From Locusta migratoria (Eukaryota; Arthropoda; Insecta; Orthoptera; Acrididae), in assembly GCA_026315105.1 (NCBI GenBank), contig CM048744.1, positions 25,523,759 through 25,587,758 on the forward strand: a stretch of 64,000 bases of DNA, written 5' to 3'. Both the position numbers and the translations under genes were made by a program. Positions 51,957-62,418 of the stretch are shown in pieces (positions within the stretch are counted from its first letter, which is position 1; each line of letters opens with the position of its first letter). The notes beneath the pieces were generated by a model that saw only the letters and a list, made by a program, of their open reading frames with translations, made no database searches and had not been told where the DNA came from.

Positions 51957-53912
51957 GTGGCTTTGCCACACAGCTACTCCAAACGGCTGAAAGCAAGGGG
52001 AAACTACAGCCGTTACCTTTCCCGAGGAGATGCAGCTCTACTGTATGAACATATGATGATGACATCCTCTCGGGTAAAATATTCCGGAGGTAAAATAGTC
52101 CCCCATTCGGATCTCCGGGCGGGGACTACTCAGCAGGATGTGATCATCAGGAAAGACAATACTGGCATTCTACGGGTCGGAGCGTGGAATGTTAGATCCC
52201 TTAATCGAGTAGGAAAATTAGAAAATTTAAAAAGGGAAATGGATAGGTTGAAGATAGATATAGTGGGGATTAGTGAAGTTCGGTGGCAGGATGAACAGGA
52301 TTTCTGGTCAGGTGAGTACAGGATTATAAATACAAAATCAATTGGGGGGATCACAGGAGAAGGATTGATAATGAATAAGAAAATAGGAATGCGGGTAAAC
52401 TACTATGACCAGCACAGTGATCGCATTATCATTGTCAAGATAGATACGAAGCCAACACCGACAACAATAGTACAGGTTTATATGCCAACTAGCTCTGCCG
52501 ATGATGAGGAAATCGAAGAAATATATGAGGAGCTAAAGGAAATTTTTCAGACAATTAAGGGAGAGGAAAACTTAATTTTTATGGGAGACTGGAATTCGGT
52601 AGTAGGACAAGGAAGGGAAGGGAAGATAGTAGGTGAATATGGTCTGGGAAAAAGGAATGAAAGAGGAAGCCGCCTGGTAGAATTTTGCACAGAACATAAT
52701 TTAGTTATAACAAAAATCTGGTTCAAGAATCACAAAAGAAGGTTGTATACGTGGAAGAGACCAGGAGACACCGGGAGATACAAGTTAGATTTTATAATGG
52801 TAAGACATATATTTAGGAACCAGGTTTTACAGTGTAAGACATGCCCAGGGGCAGATATAGACTCTGACCATAACTTATTGGTTATGAACTGTAGGCTGAA
52901 ACTAAAGAAACTACAAAAAGATAGGAAAATAAGGAGATGGGACCTGGATAAATTGAAGGAACCTGAAGTTCTTAAGAATTTCAGAGGAAGCTTTAGGCAA
53001 CAATTGACAGAAACGGGGGAAAATAAAACAGTAGAGGAGGAATTGGTAGCATTGAGAGATGAAATAGTGAAGGCTGCAGATAACAAAATAGGTAAGAAGG
53101 AAAGACCTACAAAAAATCCTTGGATATCACAGGAGATACTAAATTTAATCGATGAAAGGAGAAAATATAAAAATACAGTAAATGAAACAGGCGAAATGGA
53201 GTGCAGACGACTAAGAAATGAGATTGACAGGAAGTGCAAAATGGCTAAGCAGGAGTGGCTAGAAGGCAAATGCAAAAATGTAGAAGAATGTATAAATAGG
53301 AGAAAAATAGATACAGCCTACCGGAAAATAAAAGAAACATTTGGAGATAAGAAAAACAGCTCTATGAATATCAAGGACACTGATGGGAAACCAGTTCTCA
53401 GCAAATTAGGGAAAGCTGAAAGGTGGAAAGAGTATATAGAGGGGCTCTACAAAGGAAATGAACTTCTAGACAATATTGTAGGAAGGGACGAGGATGTAGA
53501 TGAAGATGAAATAGGAGATACTGTACTGAGAAAAGAATTTGACAGAGCCCTGAAAGACCTAAGTCGAAACAAGGCCCCTGGAGTAGATGATATTCCCTCA
53601 GAGCTACTGAAGTCTCTGGGAGAACCAGCCATGACAAACCTGTTTCACCTGGTGTGTAAGATGTATGAGACAGGTGAAGTACCCTCAGACTTTAAGAAAA
53701 ATGTTATAATCCCCATCCCAATGGAAGCAGGTGCAGACAGGTGTGAAAACTACAGAACCATCAGTTTAATAAGTCATAGTTGCAAAATATTAACACGAAT
53801 TATATACAGAAGGATGGAAAAGCTGGTAGAAGCCGATCTCGGGGAAGATCAGTTTGGGTTCAGGAGAAATGTAGGAACACGGGAGGCATACTCACTTTAC
53901 GGCTTATCCTAG
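51957..53912 (+). CDS. RTE endonuclease and N-terminal RT (first open frame, 651 aa)
   Basis: Endonuclease motifs at about residues 75-310: 'GAWNVRSLNR', 'GISEVRWQDE' (catalytic Glu), 'VYMPTSSADDEE', 'FMGDWNSVVGQG', 'YKLDFIMVRH' and 'DIDSDHNLLVMN' (Asp-His). Then a basic linker, and RT blocks 'NKAPGVDDIPSELLKSLGEP' and 'CENYRTISLISHSCKIL'. The frame ends 'GTREAYSLYGLS' because one A is missing from GAGGCAATACTCACT (compare copy A, 'GSREAILTLR'). The first codon is GTG; the true start could be an ATG further in. The product nicks target DNA and starts reverse transcription. Confidence 0.88.
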   Translation: MALPHSYSKRLKARGNYSRYLSRGDAALLYEHMMMTSSRVKYSGGKIVPHSDLRAGTTQQDVIIRKDNTGILRVGAWNVRSLNRVGKLENLKREMDRLKIDIVGISEVRWQDEQDFWSGEYRIINTKSIGGITGEGLIMNKKIGMRVNYYDQHSDRIIIVKIDTKPTPTTIVQVYMPTSSADDEEIEEIYEELKEIFQTIKGEENLIFMGDWNSVVGQGREGKIVGEYGLGKRNERGSRLVEFCTEHNLVITKIWFKNHKRRLYTWKRPGDTGRYKLDFIMVRHIFRNQVLQCKTCPGADIDSDHNLLVMNCRLKLKKLQKDRKIRRWDLDKLKEPEVLKNFRGSFRQQLTETGENKTVEEELVALRDEIVKAADNKIGKKERPTKNPWISQEILNLIDERRKYKNTVNETGEMECRRLRNEIDRKCKMAKQEWLEGKCKNVEECINRRKIDTAYRKIKETFGDKKNSSMNIKDTDGKPVLSKLGKAERWKEYIEGLYKGNELLDNIVGRDEDVDEDEIGDTVLRKEFDRALKDLSRNKAPGVDDIPSELLKSLGEPAMTNLFHLVCKMYETGEVPSDFKKNVIIPIPMEAGADRCENYRTISLISHSCKILTRIIYRRMEKLVEADLGEDQFGFRRNVGTREAYSLYGLS

Positions 53913-55012
53913 AAGATAGATTAAGAAAAGGCAAACCTACATTTCTAGCTTTTGTAGATTTGGAGAAGGCTTTTGACAATGTTGATTGGAATAAACTCTC
54001 TCAAGTTCTGAAGCAAGCAGGAGTAAAATATAGGGAGCGTAAGGGTATTTACAACTTGTCCAAAAACCAGACAGCGGTTGTCAGAATTGAAGGGCATGAA
54101 AGGGATTCAGTTGTTGGAAAGGGAGTAAGACAGGGTTGTAGTCTTTCTCCATTGTTGTTCAATTTGTACATTGAGCAAGCTATAAAGGAAGGCAAGGAGA
54201 AATTTGGAGAAGGAATTAAAGTTCAGGCTGAAGAATTAAAAACATTGCCTTTTGCCGACGACATAGTAATTCTGTCAGATACAGCTAAGGACCTGGAAGA
54301 GCAATTGAACGGAATGGACAGTGTGCTGAAAGGTGCATATAAGATGAACATTAACAAGAGCAAACCTAGGGTAATGGAGTGCAGTGTAAGAAAATCAGGT
54401 GATGCTGCAGGAATTAGATTGGGAAACGAATCAATAAAGGAGGTAGATGAGTTTTGTTACTTGGGCAGTAAAATAACAAATGATGGTCGCAGTACAGAGG
54501 ATATAAAATGCAGAACAGCAATGGGTAGAAAAGCGTTCTTGAAAAAGAGAAATTTGTTAACATCGAATATTGATTTAAGCCTAAGGAAGTCCTTTATGAA
54601 GGCATTTGTATGGAGTGTTGCCTTGTATGGGAGTGAGAAATGGACGATAAACAGTGCGGACAGGAAGAGGATTGAGGCTTTTGAAATATGGTGCTACAGA
54701 ATGCTGAAGATTAGGTGGGTGGATCGCGTAACTAATGAGGAGGTACTGAACAGAATTGGGGAGAAAAGAAGTTTCTGGCATACCTTGACTAAAAGAAGGG
54801 ATAGATTTATAGGACACATTCTTAGACATCAAGGAATTGTGAATTTAGCGTCGGAGGGAAGTGTGTGGGGAAAAAATCGCAGAGGAAGACCAAGAGATGG
54901 ATACAGTAAGCAGATTAAGACAGATGTAGGTTGCCGTTCTTATGTGGAGATGAAGAGGTTTGCTCAGGATAGGGTATTGTGGAGAGCTGCATCAAACCAG
55001 TATCCGGACTGA
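53880..55012 (+). CDS. RTE reverse transcriptase, catalytic and thumb regions (second open frame)
   Basis: Open from 53780; the homologous part begins near 53890 with 'GGILTLRLILEDRLRKG'. It holds 'TFLAFVDLEKAFDNVDW' (motif A), 'GVRQGCSLSPLLFNLYIEQ' (motif B), 'LPFADDIVILSDTAKDLEEQ' (motif C), 'VDEFCYLGSKITNDG' (thumb) and 'MLKIRWVDRVTNEEVLNRIG' to the end 'FAQDRVLWRAASNQYPD'. All catalytic Asp residues are intact. As a separate frame it has no natural start, so in this copy it is only potentially translated by frameshifting. Confidence 0.88.
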
Positions 55013-55031
55013 AGACCACAACAACAACAAC

Positions 55032-55216
55032 AGCACTTCTTCAGAGCTGGTGGCATAGACGTGTCAGAGTTTACATGTCGTGTGAAGCACATGTGGAAAC
55101 CAGCTTCACAATTTAATTATGGTGACAGACACCACAGCAGGGGCAACGTTGTTGGCCTGCTAGGTACAGTCTTACAAGTAATTATTGTTCTAGGGCTGCC
55201 TACTGCTCCGTCGGCT
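55032..55216. other. Spacer between RTE copy B and the right 59-bp repeat
   Basis: No feature recognised. Confidence 0.4.
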
Positions 55217-55275
55217 ATTCATTTGCTAAGTGTTTAAATATGACACGGCCTAATACCCAGAATTGTTTTATTCAA
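55217..55275 (+). repeat. 59-bp repeat, right copy
   Basis: Same orientation as 51722-51780, so the pair brackets the RTE. The hammerhead-like motif is not present upstream of this copy. Confidence 0.85.
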
Positions 55276-55529
55276 CCTGACACAGGTCGTGGAAGCCTAC
55301 GACCTTATAAAGAAATTACAGTTTTGTAACGGAGACTGCTTTCTATTCAGATAATTTCTGCAGTGTTTCTGCACCTGCGATAATCAAACAGAATGAAATA
55401 TATTCATTACATTCTTTTATTACGCGGATTACCTGCCACCTGTGCTTTTGTGATACCCACTGAGCTGTACAGGGCGCTCGGTGTATGTGACTGTGTAATC
55501 ACTAGGACGCGACTCCCTGTGGGTGTGTT

Positions 55530-55880
55530 ACGCTGCTGTTGGGAGAGTGGTCCCTCCTGCGGCCGCGGTGCCCTGGGGGCCGCCACGCCGTACCATAGCA
55601 GCTGACGTCACAGCCCGGCGGCACCGGCTACCGCTCTACCTGCTGGGAGGCACTTTGCTCGCTGCGAATTATTCATCGCTACTTAAAACGCTCCCCATTA
55701 CTGAGGCAGCGGAAGCACGGCGAGAAGCTTCCGCTGAGCGCGTCCTTGTCCGGCCAACGGGCCGTAGCCGGCCGTCGACTGGCAGAAATCTCGGGGCAAG
55801 TCACGCCGCGTCGCCACCAAGGACGTCTCCACCAAGCGGTCCTCTGGTCTCTCCCAGGCCCCGTAGGTCGTCAGGGTAGC
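55530..55880. other. GC/CpG-rich island
   Basis: CpG-rich stretch with GCGGCCGCGG, TGACGTCA (CRE-like, 55603-55610) and many overlapping ORFs in all frames without domains. A host promoter or first exon is possible. Confidence 0.4.
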
Positions 55881-56111
55881 CTGGAGGTGTCATGTTCCAC
55901 ACTATGCCACGCTGAAGTATTGAAGCCGCATTGACAAATGCTGGTCATTCATTTTGTTCATTTATTGAAGCACGGTAGGTTAGTAACCTGAAAAGTGTTC
56001 CATCCGCTATGAGTTTTTGATAGCTCGAAATTGAGTTGCAACACCTCAAGCATTCATCTGACAGGAAAAGTACTTGGTCTCTCGAACAAATACGTATACA
56101 CCAACATCGTA

Positions 56112-56850
56112 TGATTGTTGTTGTTGTTGTTGGGTTTTGGAAGGGACTAAACAGCGACGGTTATCAGTCCCTTGTTCCAGTCAAAGAGATAAAACATTTT
56201 GTTAAGCGTTCCTAAAGAAATCGTTAACAAGTCGAAGATTAAAACTCACAGACTAATATAAAGAAAGGATACGATTAAAGACGAAGAAGGGATAAAACAG
56301 CTGAGACAGTACAAGAGTGTTTTGCTGGGTGGTCACAGGGATATAAGGAACACACCCAGCCACTCTGGAACACGTTAAAACCACCTACCTAACAGACTTA
56401 AGCAGGCGGAGGACAGAGCAATGACAGACAAATACAAACTTTAAATTGACTTGTAAAATCCACACTCACGCATAAAATTTAAAACAGAGGCAACCGTGGA
56501 GGTGTTGTCAGCTAATGCAAGCTGCAAAGCGTCAGGGAGATTAAAATATCGTCGCGCTGCGTCTAAATTGTGGCATTCAATTAAGATGTGGGTGACTTAT
56601 TGTATTAGTGATACTCCTGCATCTGCAAAACTCTGCAGTCGTCCGTTAGAGGCCTCTGCGTGTGCCTTTGCCGCATTGCACTTTGACCTGTCTTTCGCCA
56701 GTAGTGACGGTGCAATGTGCCTCCGAAGTTGCGTTTTGTGACATTTGTGTGGTGAAGCGTCAGATGGGGCGGCGATTGGTAATCAATCCTGCTAATGTAT
56801 TGCGACTGGTTGAGATGAAGTTACGAAGAACCCTCCTCCTGTATTAGTGT
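56112..56850 (-). repeat. Probable LINE-like 3' repeat with (GTT)n
   Basis: Starts with (GTT)n at 56116-56133 followed by GGGACTAAACAGCGACGGTT and ATCAGTCCC. I recognise this as resembling a dispersed insect repeat read from its tail on the minus strand. Downstream (to 56850) the tone continues, with TGGCATTCAATTAAGATGTG, but no protein domain could be read. Family unknown. Confidence 0.4.
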
Positions 56851-57448
56851 AGAAGATGAATAATTTGCATGCTTTCTCGTATCTGTTACGGTTCATAAAT
56901 ATGAGCATAAGTTAGATACTGTTGTAACACTAACACATAATGATGATAATAGTCAGGCCCGGCGCAAGCCCAAATGCCGCCCCGTGCGAGCTGTTAAATT
57001 GTCGCCCCCCCCCCCCCTTTCCCCGTTTTTTTTTTTTTTTTTTTTTTGTTCTTTTTTTTTACAAATCTTTTGTGGAGTTTTATTTAAACAAATCTGTAGG
57101 AAATACCAGCAATCAATCGCCATTTTTGTTTTTACTTTTCCGATCTACGAAGGTTTCGGCAAATGAGTGGCCAGTCTCAAAGTTTTTAATGTGTGCTTCC
57201 ATCTAACCGTCATGTTTACAGTTACGTTCAGCATGATGGTGTAGATGTAAACATAACTCAAAGCATTGAGAAGAGCCACACTGTGTCCGAAATCTATGTA
57301 GATCTGGAAAATAAAAATAAAAATTACGACTGATTGGTGACATGCTCTTCAGCTTTGTACAAAAGAGTCGCTGGGCACCAGCTCAAAAATAGAGTCAAAC
57401 CTGGCTGAAGAAATCGACCTAATCTTAACAAGCCTTGTGAATTTACAA

Positions 57449-57476
57449 AAATGTTCAAATGTGTGTGAAATCTTAT
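57449..57476 (-). repeat. Tail fragment of a second SINE type
   Basis: AAAATGTTCAAATGTGTGTG followed by AAATCTTAT is the start, read from the tail, of another common orthopteran SINE. Only about 28 bp remain. Confidence 0.45.
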
Positions 57477-58379
57477 ATTATTGTAGGAAACACTGTTCAG
57501 GACTTGAAGTCATGAGAATTGGGCCACCTGAAATTGAATTTCAGGTCGAATTTCACTACAGACGCAGGTGAAACGGTCAAAGAGTGGGGCGGAAGACAAT
57601 GGAGAGGAAGAATAAGGAGATGGAGTAACATAATAATGCAATAAACACACACCCGGGCATAAGTTTACCAGGCGTCCTCTTTTACCCTGACATGTCCTCT
57701 TTTTTGGAACCTGCAAATGGTCCGGCCGGGCTTTTAACAAAATGGGGAAATGTCCTCTTTTTTGGATTTTTCAACTGCTTCAACTTGAAAGTGTTTAAAT
57801 ACAACTCTCTAAACTGTCACACTCACTAACTCTAGAGAATTTAACGTTTCTTGAAACAATGTGATATTTTTAATTTTCTCGTTTCTGTGCCGCCGCTGCT
57901 CTGAGGTCAAGTTACTTCGGAACAATTGAAATAATTGGCGTGGCAATTGTCGCAGAATACGAGCTTCGAGGCGGCCAATTAAATACATACGCTGCAACAA
58001 TGCAAGACAGTGCAATACACATAGTATAATATGAAACTCTCCCCCTCTTTCTCCGATCGGAGTGTTGTGTGACCCAAAAATAAGACGTTCAGTTTGCCGT
58101 GATGGGACTCGGCAGTTCTGTGTGTTGTCTCTCAACCACACTTATGTCTTTAAGATCAAAAGCTAGTGCAATGTTCGTTATACATAAGTTAAAGCCTTGT
58201 TCAAAACTTCATACAAATGAGGTCAGATGCCAGATTGCCGTTTCACCATTCCCCTTTTTAAGAACAAAGAAACGTAACTACGTAAACAGTGTATTGAAAA
58301 AATCGATTTAAAGCTTTTCTCCTAAAAACTGAGTAGTTTTTAATAATTAATTGCGAGCGTTTGAACGGTAAATAAAAAG

Positions 58380-58411
58380 TTTATTTTATTTATTTATTTA
58401 TTTGTTTGTTA
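58380..58411. repeat. (TTTA)n microsatellite
   Basis: TTTATTTATTTA run with a TTTG variant end. Confidence 0.9.
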
Positions 58412-58803
58412 TAGTCACGTCGGTTTGATCCGAAATGGGAGCATAGTTATATCAAGGAACTCTTACATAATTTTTACAGTTACTTTATTTGTGACGATTA
58501 TACAGTCAACAGTACTATGGTTTCCGTAAATGATGGATCGTAAAAAAATTTAGGTGTACACAGGGCTGATCAGCAAAGTATCTTATAAGTTGGGAAAAAT
58601 GGTCAGCACTTAAGACGGTAATTACAAGTGGTGAAGTGATGAAATATTAGGGCTTCACTGCTGTGTAGTCATGTAATTCGTTCTACGGGTCTCAACATTT
58701 GATGCCTCTTAATTTGTAAGAAGATGAAGAAATTGCGTAAGATGTATTACAAACAAGACTCTGATAATACAGTACAGACGTCACTGGTACTTGCGTTGTC
58801 AAT

Positions 58804-58806
<3 letters not shown>

Positions 58807-58880
<74 letters not shown>
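58807..58880. repeat. (GA)n microsatellite
   Basis: About 37 GA units near the right end of the nested hAT-like element. ORFs through it (poly Leu-Ser or Arg-Glu) are artefacts. Confidence 0.97.
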
Positions 58881-58886
<6 letters not shown>

Positions 58887-58946
58887 TATGAATCTAGAAA
58901 TGCCCTCTTTCCTGAAGGCGGACATCTGGTAACCCTACCCGAGCAT

Positions 58947-60310
58947 CGACGGCCACTAATGCAAGTCGAAATATATTAACTCACTGCACTGCGGTTGTTC
59001 AATTCAAAGAACTGACACTCGACATATGTCGTAATTTCCACGTGTCAGTATTTTCGTTTCTGATTATGGAATAAGGGCAACATATTATTCATCGCCGTAT
59101 CACGTCACTTTTCTGCGCTTTATTTTCATTCCAGCTATTGAGACGACGCGTGCTTATTTGTCGACTTGCCAATTTTTGAAGTAACAGATCATAAGAATAA
59201 TAAATTTTCGTATTCTGCAATCTGGAAAGAGAAAAATTCTAACTTATGAGTAACTTGCATGTGCAATAATAATTGTACGATATATGAAAAGCACTTACCT
59301 ATTACATCCCAAGTTGCGAGAAATTCGGACGCAGCAATTCTTCTGTTTTAATGAAAGTCCAGCTCCAGTTGTAATTATTTGTGCTTTATTTAAGCCCACA
59401 CTACCGGTATCGGCCTCTATGGTAGGCCATTTTCAAGTGTGACAGACCTGCATATATTGTGTAGCAATGAGTTTACAAAAATTACATGGTACAAGATAGA
59501 ATGTTACATATATAAAAAGGTACTGTACAGAAGCAGAAGGAAACTTACGTTATGCCATAGAGAAAGCAACGGCAAGTAATTAAAACAACAGAACTCAGAG
59601 ATTTTAAAACTTTGGCGCCCAATGGCGACATGAGAAAAATGGGCGTGTCATTTTTAACATTCCAGAACATTATAATCGGCATGTTCTGATGTGTTCTGAT
59701 ATAAACATTACATCATTGCATGCTTAAAATTATAAACATTAGTTGAAAAAATGTAAAGGTCAATAGTAAAATATTACAGTTGTCAGTTAGGATAAAAAAC
59801 GGAAATGTAGCGGCCAATGAGGCTATGTGAAAAGTGGGTGTGTCGTGAATTTAAAATTTTTAATACAGGAAGTATAATAATTTAGCTTAAGGACAATTGT
59901 ATACAATTTAGTTTACATTAAAGTTGAATGTATTGTTTAAACAAGGTACAAAGATTTTTAGGTTGTAAAATGTAAAATGATTACAACAAACGAGGCGTCC
60001 AAGCCGATAGTTGAGGGGCGGTCCCTAGCGAGAGAAATTTGAACCAGGAACGCTGGTGCGGGCTCCAGAGCTGTTGCGGCAACAGCAACCATCCAGTGAT
60101 GGAGAAACTAATAAATCTTCTGTTCTTACGAAACGCAATGCAAGTGCTTCTGACCAATCTTGACTCCCTCGGCCAACTACCGAAACGAATTCTGTAGTTT
60201 TCCTTGTAGAGAGCGCAACAATGAACAATACACATTGCCTGGAAAGGCGAAGTGGTGACGCGACAGTGCCAGCAACTAGGTCACGTGACGAGGTACAGCG
60301 ATGCTACCAT
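58947..60310. other. Mostly unrecognised DNA with two copies of a 35-bp word
   Basis: At 59409-59460 the minus strand reads TTGAAAATGGCC, a hairpin, GGCCGATACCGGTAGTGTGG, a decayed relative of the TTGAAGATGGCC...GGCCGAAACCGGTA motif common in insect repeats and hammerhead-like in layout. (C)GCCCAATGGCGACATG with AAAATGGGCGTGTC at 59616 recurs as CGGCCAATGAGGCTATG with AAAGTGGGTGTGTC at 59811, 195 bp apart. Confidence 0.45.
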
Positions 60311-60319
60311 TAAACTAGC

Positions 60320-60835
60320 GCCCAAGAAGAAGAAGAAGCTCACAATAAGTATGTGACCGATAATATGGATAAATGTATTATCAGGCAGCAATTTCTATGG
60401 TATTACGAACAACAGAAGGAAATACGAACTTTGCGAAAACTGCACAAATTTTGTAAAACAGAAATGATGTTCAAAGCTAGCAAGGAAACCCTTAGAAGCA
60501 ATCTTCTGTCTGTGGATTTTCGTTTTACAAGGTGTCAAAATTAACGTCTTGTTTTGTGCGGACGACAGGGCACTTTCTCAGGTTTTCATCAGAATCAAAG
60601 CGACCAGTAGTTTACTTAGATGAAACTTGGATTCACACGCATTATACAGTAAATAAATATTAGCGAAGTGATAGTGAGCGAGTAGTATTGTCAAATAAAA
60701 GTGCCGGTCAGAATTTGTTTTTCATGCAGACGGAGACAGGTGTTTCATGGCTTAAAAACGAAAACGTTCTACTATCACTCAGAAACGGATAGCCAAAATT
60801 TTCAAGAATACGCCATAACGCAACTTACGCCAGGC
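60320..60835 (+). pseudogene. IS630/Tc1-type DDE transposase relic
   Basis: Broken plus-strand frames read 'NLLSVDFRFTRCQN' (end of the DNA-binding part), then 'RPVVYLDETWIHTHYTVNKY' (first catalytic Asp of a DDE_3-type fold, 60607-60660), 'SNKSAGQNLFFMQTETGVSW' and a faint continuation. YLDETWI is a strong signature of this superfamily. The second and third acidic blocks are not visible. It lies inside the larger hAT-like unit. Confidence 0.65.
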
Positions 60836-60880
60836 TTACTACCAATGTCTTTATCCCTTGTAATTAGTCGCAGTGTATTT

Positions 60881-61010
60881 ACTCATTCGGATTACTTCTA
60901 GCCATTGTAGGTGTTGGGACATGTTTGACTGGAGTAATGTTCATTACTCATTCGGATTACTTCTAGCCATTGTAGGTGTTGGACATGTTTGACTGTAGTA
61001 ATGTTCAACC
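60881..61010. repeat. 65-bp tandem duplication
   Basis: ACTCATTCGGATTACTTCTA begins a 65-bp unit at 60881 that repeats at 60946 with only two or three changes, so the duplication is recent. Confidence 0.92.
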
Positions 61011-61321
61011 ATTTGTTTCCATAATGCGGGAAGAATGAAACACTCGAAAACTGTCATTGAAGGGCTTAGCAAAATTGTTTGAGACTTAACATGTAACCGC
61101 AGTATCAAACATTGCATTCGATTTTCCAAATTAGATTTCGTCTTCTGCAAAATTAGTTGTGAGTAAACGCACGACGCGTAACAGGCTGGCAGCGCTCCCC
61201 TCATAAGAATACTGGCTTGCAAGGTAGCTAGACAATTTTTCTGTGCCTCCGGCGTAAACACGACGATTCTGCCACAGTGGCAAGGAAGGAATTGGTCCCC
61301 CTCCCACCCCTTGTTCAACAG

Positions 61322-61424
61322 GGGCGGCCGGCAGGTAGTCGAGGCGACGTGCCACAGTTCCGGAAGCGCTCCCTCCGAGGTTTGATTTCGAATCCCCTCT
61401 TGGGCATGGATGTTGAGTTTGTCC
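61322..61424 (+). repeat. SINE head fragment, 3'-truncated and decayed
   Basis: GCGGCCGGCAGGTAGTCGAG at the start, box-B-like GATTTCGAATCCCC at 61384, CTTGGGCATGGATG, and then it stops. The head has an alternative sequence after the first 20 bp. Confidence 0.6.
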
Positions 61425-61538
61425 TAAAAAATAATAATGAAAAAATAAGGGTGAGCGGCAGATTTGCCGCCCCTCGGAAAGTGGCGCCCCGTGCGGCCGC
61501 ACGTTTCGCACGTGCCTTGCGCCGGCCCTGATAATAGG

Positions 61539-61840
61539 CATGATAATGACGAACAACTCATTGCAATCGGTAGTGCTACGGTATGTGCGGGAAGAGGCAA
61601 TGGAAGCAGTGGCAGTGAATACCAACAATCTTCCGAGAAGAAGGTTAAAGTTGCAACTATCATCACGGCTTCTGATGACAATACGCTAGAGAACATGTAC
61701 GAATATTATTACATACGTATGCCGTTTACAATTACATCTACAGTGCATGATTGCAGAGTTTTGCAGAAAAACGACACCCACCAGCACATTGAGGTGTACG
61801 TAGAGATCCTGTAAGCAAACGTTCATACAGATATGTTTGT
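61539..61840. other. Unrecognised DNA
   Basis: Overlapping short ORFs without domains. Confidence 0.4.
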
Positions 61841-61844
61841 TCGA

Positions 61845-62404
61845 GCCTATGTACTTCCCTTGTGAGACGAAAATTTAATAAACGGATTTGTAAAAGAGAA
61901 AATTCTCTACAGCTTCTACTTCTAGACATCCATAAATACTCTGCAAGTGACATTGAAGTGCACGGCGGAGGACTCGCCGAACCGCTTTTACTTCTATCTA
62001 AAGTTCCATTCTGTAATAGCCCGCGGAAAGAAATAACTCCTAAATTTTTCCCTTTCGGTCTGATTTCTCTTATTTTATGTTGATGATCACGTCTATCTTG
62101 TGGGTGGGTGCTAACGACATATGTTCGCAATCGGAAGCGAAAGTTGGGGAAACAAATATCGCAAACAGATCTCGTCTCAACGAATAACGTCTTTCCTTTA
62201 ACGATTTCCACCCCAACTCGTGCATCATTTCCGTGACATACTTTCCCCTACATCGTGATAACACGAAACCAGCTGCCCTTCGCTGTAATTTTTCTAAATC
62301 GTCTGTCAGTCCAACTTTATCGGGATTCCATAATGCACAACATTACTCCAGAACAGGACGCACTCGTGTGGTGTAGGCAGTTTCTTTAGCAGAACTGTTG
62401 CGTC
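61845..62404 (-). pseudogene. CR1/Jockey-type LINE C-terminal region
   Basis: Minus strand: 'SSAKETAYTTRVRPVLE', a 'LEKLQRRAAGFVLSRCRG' equivalent and 'YVTEMMHELGWKSLKERRYS' followed by 'LRRDLFAIFVSPTF'. The end region 'NKIREIRPKGKNLGVISFRG' is like the 3' end at 29.2 kb. Same family as 25.4-29.3 kb. Confidence 0.8.
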
Positions 62405-62418
62405 TTAAATTAAATTTA

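Larger units (their letters stand above)
51786..55031 (+). mobile_element. RTE-type LINE copy B, nearly intact
   Basis: The best-preserved element in the window: short 5' leader starting ATTGCCGAGGTGGGG (slightly 5'-truncated relative to copy A), two long open frames that together cover endonuclease and RT, and a 3' end GAAGACCACAACAACAACAAC. The two frames are separated by one single-base deletion near 53890. A clear target duplication was not found. Confidence 0.9.
57661..58938. mobile_element. Nested hAT-like element, 1.28 kb, 7/8-bp duplication
   Basis: Left end AAGTTTACCAGGCGTCCTCT and, on the other strand, right end TAGGGTTACCAGATGTCC form inverted termini. CCGGGCAT (57653-57660) and CCGAGCAT (58939-58946) flank it. 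Subterminal GACATGTCCTCTTTTTTGG is typical of a widespread hAT group. The minus ORF at 57809-58141 (110 codons) has no domain I recognise. Confidence 0.6.
56954..61530. mobile_element. hAT-like element or composite, 4.6 kb, with 7/8-bp duplication
   Basis: Left terminus CAGGCCCGGCGCAAG at 56954; right terminus, on the other strand, CAGGGCCGGCGCAAG ending at 61530. ATAATAGT (56946-56953) and ATAATAGG (61531-61538) flank it. CAGGG termini with 8-bp duplications are hAT features. Subterminal GCCGCCCCGTGCG recurs near the right end (GGCGCCCCGTGCGG). No hAT transposase is visible inside. The interior holds a smaller hAT-like element, an IS630-like relic and a SINE fragment. Confidence 0.6.

Noticed and set aside
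51722..55275. The 59-bp flanking repeat as the RTE target-site duplication
   Set aside because: It is far longer than normal for RTE elements and lies 186 bp from the 3' end on the right side.
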